From NCBI GenBank assembly GCA_934526125.1, contig CAKSZU010000043.1, forward strand, positions 1-17,171: a stretch of 17,171 nt of DNA. Direction: 5' to 3'. Below, piece after piece: positions 7,562 through 13,133 of the stretch. Made by a program: the position numbers and the translations under genes. This DNA is from an uncultured Faecalibacterium sp. (GTDB lineage Bacteria; Bacillota; Clostridia; Oscillospirales; Ruminococcaceae). The notes under the pieces are model-generated. The model was given only the letters and a program-made list of their open reading frames with translations, ran no database searches and had not been told where the DNA came from. Numbering within the stretch: the stretch's first letter is position 1; the number at the start of each line of letters is the position of its first letter.

Positions 7562-8008
7562 TTATTTCAGCACCGTGCCGTCGGCCAGGGTGATGGTGTG
7601 GCCGTTGAAGTTGATGGTGCCGTTGTTGGTCAGGCTGGTCAGGGTGCAGTCGCCGGTCAGGGTCCAGGTGCAGCCCGCCCCGATGGTGACCACGGCGTTA
7701 TTCTCGACTGCGGTGCCGCCCTCGGCGTTGTCCACGATGTTGAGGGTGCCGGAGGTCTCTACCGTCAGATCGGAGGCATTGGTGGTGCCGCCGCCGGTGG
7801 TCTGCAGGCCGCCGGAATTGTCCGCCGTGGTGGTGATGACGGAGTCCGAGATGTTCACAGTGGTGCCCTCGCCGTAGCTGAACACACCGTTGCCGTTCTG
7901 GGCGCTGGAGAGGATGCGGGCGTTCCGGATGCTCACCGTGGCACCGTTGGTGGCCAGCAGAGCGGCGACGCAGGTCATGGATGTAATACGTTTTACAGCA
8001 GGTCGCAT
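7562..8008 (-). CDS. short secreted beta-helix/adhesin-like protein, probably an internally deleted remnant
   Basis: The 148-residue product starts with a weak signal-like stretch (MRPAVKRITSMTCVAALLA). It then runs directly into low-complexity strand-turn repeats rich in Thr, Ser, Asn and Gly: GATVSI, NGVFSYGEGTTVNISDS, TTGGGTTNASDLTV, and finally TWTLTGDCTLTSLTNNG. Such repeats build right-handed beta-helices in large cell-surface proteins of gut Clostridia, normally several hundred residues long. The very short length, the abrupt join after the signal segment and the shift from one repeat type to a closing cap suggest that most of the repeats were lost. The frame is open, with AAAAGGAGA (8017-8025) 8 bases before ATG, so a small protein may still be made. 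No sortase motif or anchor is seen. Function is unknown. Confidence 0.6.
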   Translation of the reverse strand: MRPAVKRITSMTCVAALLATNGATVSIRNARILSSAQNGNGVFSYGEGTTVNISDSVITTTADNSGGLQTTGGGTTNASDLTVETSGTLNIVDNAEGGTAVENNAVVTIGAGCTWTLTGDCTLTSLTNNGTINFNGHTITLADGTVLK

Positions 8009-8052
8009 ATCAAAAATCTCCTTTTGTCTCAGAAGAATGAAGACGGATTTGC

Positions 8053-8075
8053 CGGAAGCGTCTGGACCGCTTCCG
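8053..8075 (-). promoter_or_regulatory. leader hairpin at the 5' end of the adhesin-like transcript
   Basis: CGGAAGCG (8053-8060) and CGCTTCCG (8068-8075) form a perfect 8-bp stem with a 7-base loop. It lies within a few bases of the predicted transcription start and has no U-tail. It could be an mRNA-stabilising 5' hairpin or a protein binding site. Confidence 0.45.
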
Positions 8076-8083
8076 ATGCTGTC

Positions 8084-8111
8084 AGTATAGATCCAAAATA
8101 TGGAGACAAAA
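8084..8111 (-). promoter_or_regulatory. likely promoter of the adhesin-like gene
   Basis: On the minus strand, TATACT (8084-8089) lies 16 bases from TTTTGT (8106-8111). A TTGTCT alternative would have only 14-base spacing. The -10 is good and the -35 uncertain. Confidence 0.45.
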
Positions 8112-8155
8112 GGACAAACCTGTGATAAAACTGCAAAAAACGGAGCGCTCTGCCC

Positions 8156-8932
8156 TCAGATCAGGCCGTGTTCCGAACAGTAAGTATAGATGCCATCCTC
8201 GGCAACGTGGCCGCAGGTATCGCTGGCGATGGCTTTGAGTTCGTCGGACGCATTGCCCATGGCGACACCGCAGCCCACGGCGTTCAGCATCTCGATGTCA
8301 TTGTTGCCGTCGCCGAAAGCCATGGCCTGGGCCGGAGTCAGGCCGAAATAGTCCAGCGTTTTCCGGACTCCGATGCCCTTGCCGCCGCTGGCCGGAATGA
8401 TATCCACAGCCCGGTCCCACCAGCCCGCGATCTTTGCGTTGACGGTATCCTGCAGGATACGGGGATAATCTGCCTTCCGGCATCCCATCAGGAGCTGGAA
8501 CACCTCGCCGTCGGCCAGCTGAGTGAAATCATCGGAGATGCTCAGGGGCTCCTTGGCAATGGCAAAGTAGTCCAGCAGGTCCTGATCGGCTCCGTTAGCA
8601 GCCAGCCGGGTGGAGGTGGCCAACGCGACCGGACGGCCCAGCGCCGTGGCGTTCCGGATCAGGGTATGCACATCTTCGCGGAGCAAAGGGTTGGAAAAAA
8701 TGACTTCCTTGCTGCTGTAACAATAGGAGCCGTTGTAGGTCAGGGTCGCATCAAGTTCTACTCCGTCAAAGCGGGGCACCAGCATGGGGGCGCGCCCGGT
8801 GGCAATGCAGATCTTGATGCCGTTTGCCTGCAGCCGGGCCAGCGTTTCCAGCATTTTAGGGGAGATATGCTTTTTCTCCATGTCGATCAGGGTGCCGTCG
8901 ATGTCAAAAAAGATGATCTTGGTTTCGTTCAT
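8156..8932 (-). CDS. Cof-type HAD-superfamily phosphatase
   Basis: A cytoplasmic Mg-dependent phosphatase of HAD subfamily IIB (Cof/YidA/YbiV type), which typically hydrolyses sugar phosphates or similar small phosphates. All four HAD motifs are visible: FFDIDGT with nucleophile Asp10 and Asp12, the ATGRAP Thr motif, KGIG with Lys185, and GDGNNDIEML (207-216) with the metal-binding aspartates. A C2 cap lies between motifs II and III. The 258-residue length is usual. The start at 8932 is set by GAGG, 8 bases upstream. A longer open frame runs back through tRNA-Gln and is spurious. It has its own promoter. The substrate is unknown. Confidence 0.93.
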   Translation of the reverse strand: MNETKIIFFDIDGTLIDMEKKHISPKMLETLARLQANGIKICIATGRAPMLVPRFDGVELDATLTYNGSYCYSSKEVIFSNPLLREDVHTLIRNATALGRPVALATSTRLAANGADQDLLDYFAIAKEPLSISDDFTQLADGEVFQLLMGCRKADYPRILQDTVNAKIAGWWDRAVDIIPASGGKGIGVRKTLDYFGLTPAQAMAFGDGNNDIEMLNAVGCGVAMGNASDELKAIASDTCGHVAEDGIYTYCSEHGLI

Positions 8933-8985
8933 GTTCGTTTCCTCACGGTGGGTGTTTGGGCAAAAAAGCGGGGGACTCTGGCACC

Positions 8986-9013
8986 AGTATACCAGATTTC
9001 CCCGGAAATACAA
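8986..9013 (-). promoter_or_regulatory. promoter of the HAD phosphatase gene
   Basis: On the minus strand, TATACT (8986-8991) is 16 bases from TTGTAT (9008-9013). The -35 box sits in the tail of the upstream tRNA-Gln terminator. Confidence 0.65.
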
Positions 9014-9041
9014 AGAAAAAAACCATCCGAACTTCGGATGG
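9014..9041 (-). terminator. intrinsic terminator of tRNA-Gln
   Basis: On the minus strand, CCATCCG and CGGATGG (extendable to 9-bp arms, 9023-9041) are followed by TTTTTTTCTTTG. The stem begins 5 bases after the CCA end of the tRNA. Confidence 0.9.
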
Positions 9042-9045
9042 CTTC

Positions 9046-9119
9046 TGGTTGGGGATGAGAGAATCGAACTCCCACAAGTAGAGTCAGAGTCTACCGCACT
9101 ACCACTATGCAAATCCCCA
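9046..9119 (-). tRNA. tRNA-Gln (anticodon CTG)
   Basis: A minus-strand cloverleaf: acceptor TGGGGAT/ATCCCCA starting with the U1-A72 pair typical of glutamine tRNAs, anticodon stem GTAGA/TCTAC around the loop CTCTGAC (anticodon CTG, reads CAG), T stem GGGAG/CTCTC with loop TTCGATT, discriminator A and an encoded CCA at 9046-9048. The D stem is short (GCA/TGC). The total of 74 bases is normal. Confidence 0.96.
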
Positions 9120-9162
9120 ATATTCTGTTGTGTTTTGCGGTGTGAGCCGCTCAACGTGTGCT

Positions 9163-9191
9163 ATTATACGGGAAAAGCCCGGAGTTGTCAA
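9163..9191 (-). promoter_or_regulatory. consensus promoter of tRNA-Gln
   Basis: On the minus strand, TTGACA (9186-9191) and TATAAT (9163-9168) are separated by exactly 17 bases, a full sigma-A consensus. The start would be near 9156, giving about 37 bases of precursor leader. Confidence 0.93.
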
Positions 9192-9219
9192 GCATAATTT
9201 TGAAAAAAGTTGTACTTTT

Positions 9220-9249
9220 TTGGAAAATGCCGCAGCAGCGCCGGATAAT
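9220..9249 (+). promoter_or_regulatory. promoter of the DUF2508 gene
   Basis: TTGGAA (9220-9225) and GATAAT (9244-9249) are 18 bases apart. The leader that follows can form a hairpin TGTGCCG/CGGCACA (9251-9257 with 9274-9280). Confidence 0.55.
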
Positions 9250-9347
9250 CTGTGCCGGAGCGCTGCCATGCTTCGGCACATTCTGCGCAGCGCACCGCCT
9301 ATACTGGAAGGTACAAAACCTTGCAAAGTACCAGAAGGAGGATGCCT

Positions 9348-9635
9348 ATGCCGGAACGAACCACACAAAACGCCCAGACCCTGCTTTCACCCCGCGTCCC
9401 GCGGGACACCGAGCACGAGCGCTACCACCCGGAACTGGAAGAGGAACTGAAGGAATGCCTGTTCTGCCTGAAGCGCAACGAGATGATGTTTGACATGGAG
9501 GTGGACACCGACCTGATCGAGCAGCGCATTTACGAGCGGCAGGCGCTGCTGTGCCGTTACCGGTACTTACTGGCGCGCGCCCGGGAGCTGGGGCTGCATA
9601 CGGTGCTTACCCGCTACCAGCCCATGGGCGGGTGA
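9348..9635 (+). CDS. DUF2508 family protein (YaaL-like)
   Basis: A 95-residue soluble protein of unknown function. The C-terminal half, DLIEQRIYERQALLCRYRYL (55-74), is the family signature: an acidic residue, Leu-Ile, a Tyr-Glu pair, then Arg-Tyr-x-Tyr-Leu-Leu. The N-terminal 30 residues are polar and poorly conserved, and the rest is predicted mainly helical. In other Firmicutes this family often sits near recR or bofA, neither of which is present here. The start at 9348 is chosen because AGAAGGAG (9333-9340) lies 7 bases upstream. The in-frame ATG at 9342 is too close to that site. It ends 20 bases before the SCIFF promoter, so it may also be partly co-transcribed with that locus. Confidence 0.8.
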   Translation: MPERTTQNAQTLLSPRVPRDTEHERYHPELEEELKECLFCLKRNEMMFDMEVDTDLIEQRIYERQALLCRYRYLLARARELGLHTVLTRYQPMGG

Positions 9636-9655
9636 AAGGGCTTAGCGAAAAAATC

Positions 9656-9684
9656 TTGACAAAAGGCGCGCTGCGTGATATCCT
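9656..9684 (+). promoter_or_regulatory. promoter of the SCIFF operon
   Basis: A perfect TTGACA (9656-9661), 17-base spacing and TATCCT (9679-9684). The start is expected near 9691, leaving a leader of about 65 bases before the precursor gene. Confidence 0.82.
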
Positions 9685-9755
9685 ATTACAAGATAAAAGC
9701 GTACCGGAACTATGTCCGGCGCGATAAATTTTTGAGAGTTAGAGAGGTTTCTATC

Positions 9756-9902
9756 ATGGAGCGTATCAAGACTATTGCTACTCGTGACCTGACCAAGAGC
9801 GTTAAGACCGGCGGCTGCGGCGAGTGCCAGACTTCCTGCCAGTCCGCTTGCAAGACCTCCTGCGGCGTGGCTAACCAGCAGTGCGAGAACAGCAATAAGT
9901 AA
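9756..9902 (+). CDS. scfA: SCIFF peptide precursor (ranthipeptide)
   Basis: A 48-residue ribosomal peptide of the SCIFF family (six cysteines in forty-five residues). Cysteines are at 21, 24, 28, 32, 36 and 43, and the family core GGCGECQTSC/QSACKTSC is intact. The adjacent SPASM radical SAM enzyme is expected to oxidise it to form thioether cross-links, which makes it a ranthipeptide. Biological roles proposed for these peptides include signalling and population behaviour, but none is proven here. The leader is MERIKTIATRDLTKSVKT. AGAGAGG (9741-9747) lies 8 bases before ATG. Residue 37 is Gly (codon GGC), whereas the characterised relatives I recall have Thr37 joined to Cys32. No export transporter or protease gene is adjacent. 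Identification as SCIFF is near certain from the cysteine pattern and partner gene. Confidence 0.96.
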   Translation: MERIKTIATRDLTKSVKTGGCGECQTSCQSACKTSCGVANQQCENSNK

Positions 9903-9916
9903 GTTTTGCAAACCCT

Positions 9917-9945
9917 ATGCCGCCTTTGCCGGGCGGCATTTTTTT
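9917..9945 (+). terminator. intergenic terminator/attenuator between precursor and maturase
   Basis: ATGCCGCC (9917-9924) pairs with GGCGGCAT (9932-9939), with a 7-base loop, followed by a run of T through 9945. It starts 15 bases after the SCIFF stop codon and ends 17 bases before the maturase start. Partial read-through would give more precursor mRNA than maturase mRNA. Confidence 0.85.
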
Positions 9946-9962
9946 GTGGCATGGAGGTAAAA

Positions 9963-11414
9963 ATGGTACATCAGTATCAACTGAACGGATATAACATCGT
10001 GCTGGACACCTGCAGCGGTTCGGTGCATGTGGTGGATGAAGTGGCGTATGATATCATCGCCCTCTACCCCGACCACAGCGCCGACGAGATCGTGTCTGCC
10101 ATGATGGCAAAATACGGAAGCCGCGAGGACGTGACGGAGGAGGACCTCCGCCAGTGCATCGCAGATGTGGCTGCTTTGAAAGAGGCCGGCAAGCTGTGGA
10201 GCCCGGACGTCTACGAGAACATGGCGTTCGATTTCAAAAATCGGAACACCGTGGTCAAGGCGCTCTGCCTCCACGTTGCCCACACCTGCAACCTCAACTG
10301 CTCCTATTGCTTTGCCTCGCAGGGCCGCTATCAGGGCGACCGCGCCCTCATGAGCTTTGAGGTGGGCAAGCGGGCCATGGATTTCCTCATCGAGAACTCC
10401 GGCACCCGCCGCAACCTTGAGGTGGACTTCTTCGGCGGCGAACCGCTGATGAACTTCGAGATGGTCAAGAAGCTGGTGGCCTACTGCCGCGAGCAGGAGA
10501 AGATCCACAACAAGAACTTCCGCTTCACCATGACCACCAACGGCATGCTCATTGACGATGATGTCATCGACTTCTGCAACAAGGAATGCCACAACGTGGT
10601 GCTGAGCCTGGACGGCCGCAAGGAAGTCAACGACCGCTTCCGCAAGGATTACGCCGGCCGCGGCAGCTACGATACCATCGTGCCCAAGTTCCAGGAGTTC
10701 GTGAAGAAGCGCGGGGACAAGGGCTACTACATGCGCGGCACCTATACCCACTATAACACCGACTTCACCAACGATATCTTCCACATGGCGGATCTGGGCT
10801 TTACCGAGCTGAGCATGGAGCCCGTGGTCTGCAAGCCCAGCGACCCCAGCGCCCTGACCGAGGAGGACCTGCCCATCCTGAAGGAGCAGTATGAGATCCT
10901 GGCCAAGGAGATGATCAAGCGGAAGCGGGAAGGCCGGGGCTTTACCTTCTACCACTACATGATCGACCTGACCGGCGGCCCCTGTATCTATAAGCGGATC
11001 TCCGGCTGCGGTTCCGGCACCGAGTATATGGCCGTGACCCCCTGGGGCGACCTGTACCCCTGCCACCAGTTCGTGGGCGATCCCAAGTACCTGATGGGCG
11101 ATATCTGGAAGGGCGTCACCAACACGGCAGTGCGGGACGAGTTCAAGCACTGCAATGCCTACGCCCGCAAGGAGTGCCAGGACTGCTGGGCCAAGCTCTA
11201 CTGCTCCGGCGGCTGCGCAGCCAACTCCTACCATGCCACCGGCAGCATCACCGGCGTGTATGAGTACGGCTGCGAGCTGTTCCGCAAGCGGATGGAGTGC
11301 GCCATCATGATCCAGGTGGCCGAGAATCAGGATCTGGCCGCACAGGGCATCGAGGTGCCCATCCAGATCGGCGGCAGCTGCAATGCCTGCGCCGACGGTG
11401 AGGCCTGCGAATAA
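9963..11414 (+). CDS. scfB: SCIFF maturase, SPASM-domain radical SAM enzyme
   Basis: Makes thioether bonds in the SCIFF peptide encoded just upstream, using S-adenosylmethionine cleavage. Residues 1-85 look like the small PqqD-like peptide-recognition domain of this family. The radical SAM CxxxCxxC triad is Cys109, Cys113 and Cys116 (CNLNCSYC), with GGEP at 158-161. A C-terminal SPASM/twitch region provides auxiliary iron-sulfur ligands: Cys349, Cys367, Cys397, Cys405, Cys408, Cys414, Cys418 and Cys437. The 483-residue length is slightly long for the family because of a tail ending GGSCNACADGEACE with Cys473, Cys476 and Cys482. The start at 9963 is set by GGAGGT (9953-9958), only 4 bases upstream. 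The ATG at 9951 lies before that site. The stop codon abuts the next gene. Confidence 0.96.
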   Translation: MVHQYQLNGYNIVLDTCSGSVHVVDEVAYDIIALYPDHSADEIVSAMMAKYGSREDVTEEDLRQCIADVAALKEAGKLWSPDVYENMAFDFKNRNTVVKALCLHVAHTCNLNCSYCFASQGRYQGDRALMSFEVGKRAMDFLIENSGTRRNLEVDFFGGEPLMNFEMVKKLVAYCREQEKIHNKNFRFTMTTNGMLIDDDVIDFCNKECHNVVLSLDGRKEVNDRFRKDYAGRGSYDTIVPKFQEFVKKRGDKGYYMRGTYTHYNTDFTNDIFHMADLGFTELSMEPVVCKPSDPSALTEEDLPILKEQYEILAKEMIKRKREGRGFTFYHYMIDLTGGPCIYKRISGCGSGTEYMAVTPWGDLYPCHQFVGDPKYLMGDIWKGVTNTAVRDEFKHCNAYARKECQDCWAKLYCSGGCAANSYHATGSITGVYEYGCELFRKRMECAIMIQVAENQDLAAQGIEVPIQIGGSCNACADGEACE

Positions 11415-12830
11415 ATGACCACGCCCATCGTGGATTTTGTCCGGCAGTATGCCGCTTCCGGCACCTCCCGGCTCCATATGCCCGGCCACAAGGGACAGAG
11501 CCTGCTGGGGTGCGAGCCCTGGGACATCACCGAGATCCAGGGGGCCGATGAACTGTATGAGGCAGAGGGCATCATCGCCGAAAGCGAGGCCAACGCCTCC
11601 CGGCTGTTCGGCACGGTGCATACCTATTACAGCACCGAAGGCTCTTCCCAGTGCATCCGGGCCATGCTCTTTCTGGCTCTGCAGGCGGTTCCCGCCACCG
11701 GGCAGCGCCCGGTGCTGCTGGCGGCCCGCAATGCCCACAAGGCCCTGCTGTATGCGGCGGCCCTGCTGGACTTCGACGTGGTGTGGCTCTGGCCTGACAA
11801 TGCCGCCTCCGGGGCTCTGTGCAGCTGCCCGGTGACGGAAGCATCCCTGACCGCCGGTCTGGAAACGCTGGCCGGGCAGGGGAGAACGCCCTTCGGAGTC
11901 TACCTCACCAGCCCGGATTATCTGGGCGGGCTGCAGGAGATCCGGACGCTCTCCGCCGTCTGTGACCGCTTCGGGGTGCCCCTGCTGGTGGACAATGCCC
12001 ACGGGGCTTACCTGCGGTTTCTGCCGGAGGGCGGGCTCCACCCCATCGGGCTGGGGGCGGCCATGTGCTGCGACTCCGGCCACAAGACCCTGCCGGTGCT
12101 CACCGGGGGTGCTTACCTGCATCTGGGCCCGAAGGCTCCGGTGCAGGAGGAGCAGGCCGTGCGGAACGCGCTGGCCCTTTTCGGCTCCACCAGCCCCTCG
12201 TACCTGATCCTGCAGTCGCTGGACCGGTGCAACCGGTATCTGGCCGAGGGGTATCCCCTCCGGCTGCTGAAGTGCTGCGGCCAGCTGGCCCGGCTGCGCC
12301 GTCTTCTGAACCAGTGCGCACAGCAGGCGGGTGCCGCCCTGCCGCTGGCACTGGACGGCCCGGGCCGGGAACCGATGAAGCTGACACTGGATGCCGCAGC
12401 GCTGGGCCTCACGGGGCAGGCGCTGGCAGAGCATCTGCGGCAGGCACGGATGGAGTGTGAGTATGCCGACCCCCGCTATGTGGTGCTGATGCTGACCCCG
12501 GACAACCCGGCGCAGGATCAGGAACGGATTCTCGCGGCGGTGGAAACGCTCTGCAAGACCCTGCCTGTCCCGGAGGCCCTGCCGCAGGAAGCGCCGGACC
12601 CGCTGCCGGAGCTGGAAGCGCAGGCCGCGGCCCGCTGCACGGTGCGGCAGGCGGTGTTTGCCCCGCAGGAGACGATCCCGGCCGGGGCATCGCTGGGGCG
12701 GATCTGCGCCATGCCGACAGTGTCCTGTCCCCCGGCCATCCCCATCGCGGTCAGCGGCGAAGAAATCGGCCCCGCCGCTGTAAAAATGTTTGCAAAATAC
12801 GGCATTGAGACGGTCTCCGTCCTGAAGTGA
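11415..12830 (+). CDS. PLP-dependent Orn/Lys/Arg decarboxylase family protein
   Basis: A fold-type I PLP enzyme of the Orn/Lys/Arg decarboxylase group, short form (471 residues). Motifs: RLHMPGHKG (19-27), FGTVHTYYSTEGSSQ (65-79) in the cofactor phosphate region, RNAHKALL, the Asp193/His196 pair in LVDNAHGAYL, and the Schiff-base lysine Lys224 in DSGHKTLPVLTGGAYLH. A small C-terminal domain ends with SGEEI...YGIETVSVL. The reaction would be amino-acid decarboxylation to a polyamine or diamine, but substrate is not predictable and many members are uncharacterised. ATG starts on the base after the maturase TAA (TAAATGA) with only a weak GGTGAGG upstream, so translation is probably coupled to the maturase. 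Linkage to SCIFF is recurrent in Clostridia as far as I recall. A direct role in peptide maturation is unproven. Confidence 0.88.
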   Translation: MTTPIVDFVRQYAASGTSRLHMPGHKGQSLLGCEPWDITEIQGADELYEAEGIIAESEANASRLFGTVHTYYSTEGSSQCIRAMLFLALQAVPATGQRPVLLAARNAHKALLYAAALLDFDVVWLWPDNAASGALCSCPVTEASLTAGLETLAGQGRTPFGVYLTSPDYLGGLQEIRTLSAVCDRFGVPLLVDNAHGAYLRFLPEGGLHPIGLGAAMCCDSGHKTLPVLTGGAYLHLGPKAPVQEEQAVRNALALFGSTSPSYLILQSLDRCNRYLAEGYPLRLLKCCGQLARLRRLLNQCAQQAGAALPLALDGPGREPMKLTLDAAALGLTGQALAEHLRQARMECEYADPRYVVLMLTPDNPAQDQERILAAVETLCKTLPVPEALPQEAPDPLPELEAQAAARCTVRQAVFAPQETIPAGASLGRICAMPTVSCPPAIPIAVSGEEIGPAAVKMFAKYGIETVSVLK

Positions 12831-12850
12831 CCGGACCGGTTTGAAGAAAC

Positions 12851-12899
12851 AAAAACAGCGCCCTGTTCTCCCATTGCGGGGGAGCAGGGCGCTGTTTTT
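12851..12899. terminator. bidirectional terminator between decarboxylase and copper operon
   Basis: CAGCGCCCTG (12856-12865) pairs with CAGGGCGCTG (12885-12894), and the stem extends inward through CTCCC/GGGGAG. AAAAA lies on the left and TTTTT on the right, so it can stop transcription from both sides. Confidence 0.92.
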
Positions 12900-12923
12900 G
12901 CTGTGTCAGGGGTGCAGGCCGGG

Positions 12924-13133
12924 TCAGTCGATGCCGGTGACCTTGTAATCCTGATCCTCGACGGCCTTCTTCAGGTCGGCGTCAGCAACTTCGGCGTTCA
13001 GGGTGACAACGGCGGTGCCGGACTCGTGGCTGACCACAGCCTCGTCCACGGCGGGCAGGGCTTCCAGGGCCTTCTTGACACGGGCCTCGCAGTGGCCGCA
13101 CATCATCCCTTCAACATGCAGGGTCTTTTTCAT
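12924..13133 (-). CDS. copZ: CopZ-like copper chaperone nested in frame at the 3' end of copA
   Basis: The last 69 codons of the copA frame form a complete heavy-metal-associated domain: MKKTLHVEGMMCGHC with copper-binding Cys12 and Cys15, then the usual beta-alpha-beta-beta-alpha-beta pattern ending YKVTGID. Length and boundaries are those of free-standing CopZ chaperones, which carry Cu(I) to the ATPase and to CsoR. It begins at an internal ATG (13131-13133) with AAGGAGGA (13141-13148) 7 bases upstream, as good as any ribosome site in the window. Independent translation therefore seems likely, alongside the fusion form. The same codons are also the C-terminus of CopA, because no stop codon separates the two. 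Confidence 0.75.
   Translation of the reverse strand: MKKTLHVEGMMCGHCEARVKKALEALPAVDEAVVSHESGTAVVTLNAEVADADLKKAVEDQDYKVTGID

Noticed and set aside
8933..9154. Longer N-terminus for the HAD phosphatase
   Set aside because: The extension would read through tRNA-Gln and its terminator. The HAD motif begins normally at residue 8 from the chosen start.
9675..9755. N-terminally extended start for the SCIFF peptide
   Set aside because: The ATG at 9675 lies before the promoter -10 box ends, and the ATG at 9756 has a proper ribosome site and gives the canonical family length.
9915..12434. 839-codon minus-strand open frame opposite the SCIFF maturase and decarboxylase
   Set aside because: Low-complexity Gly/Ala/Val/Leu/His composition typical of antisense to GC-rich genes. 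The two plus-strand genes have clear catalytic motifs.
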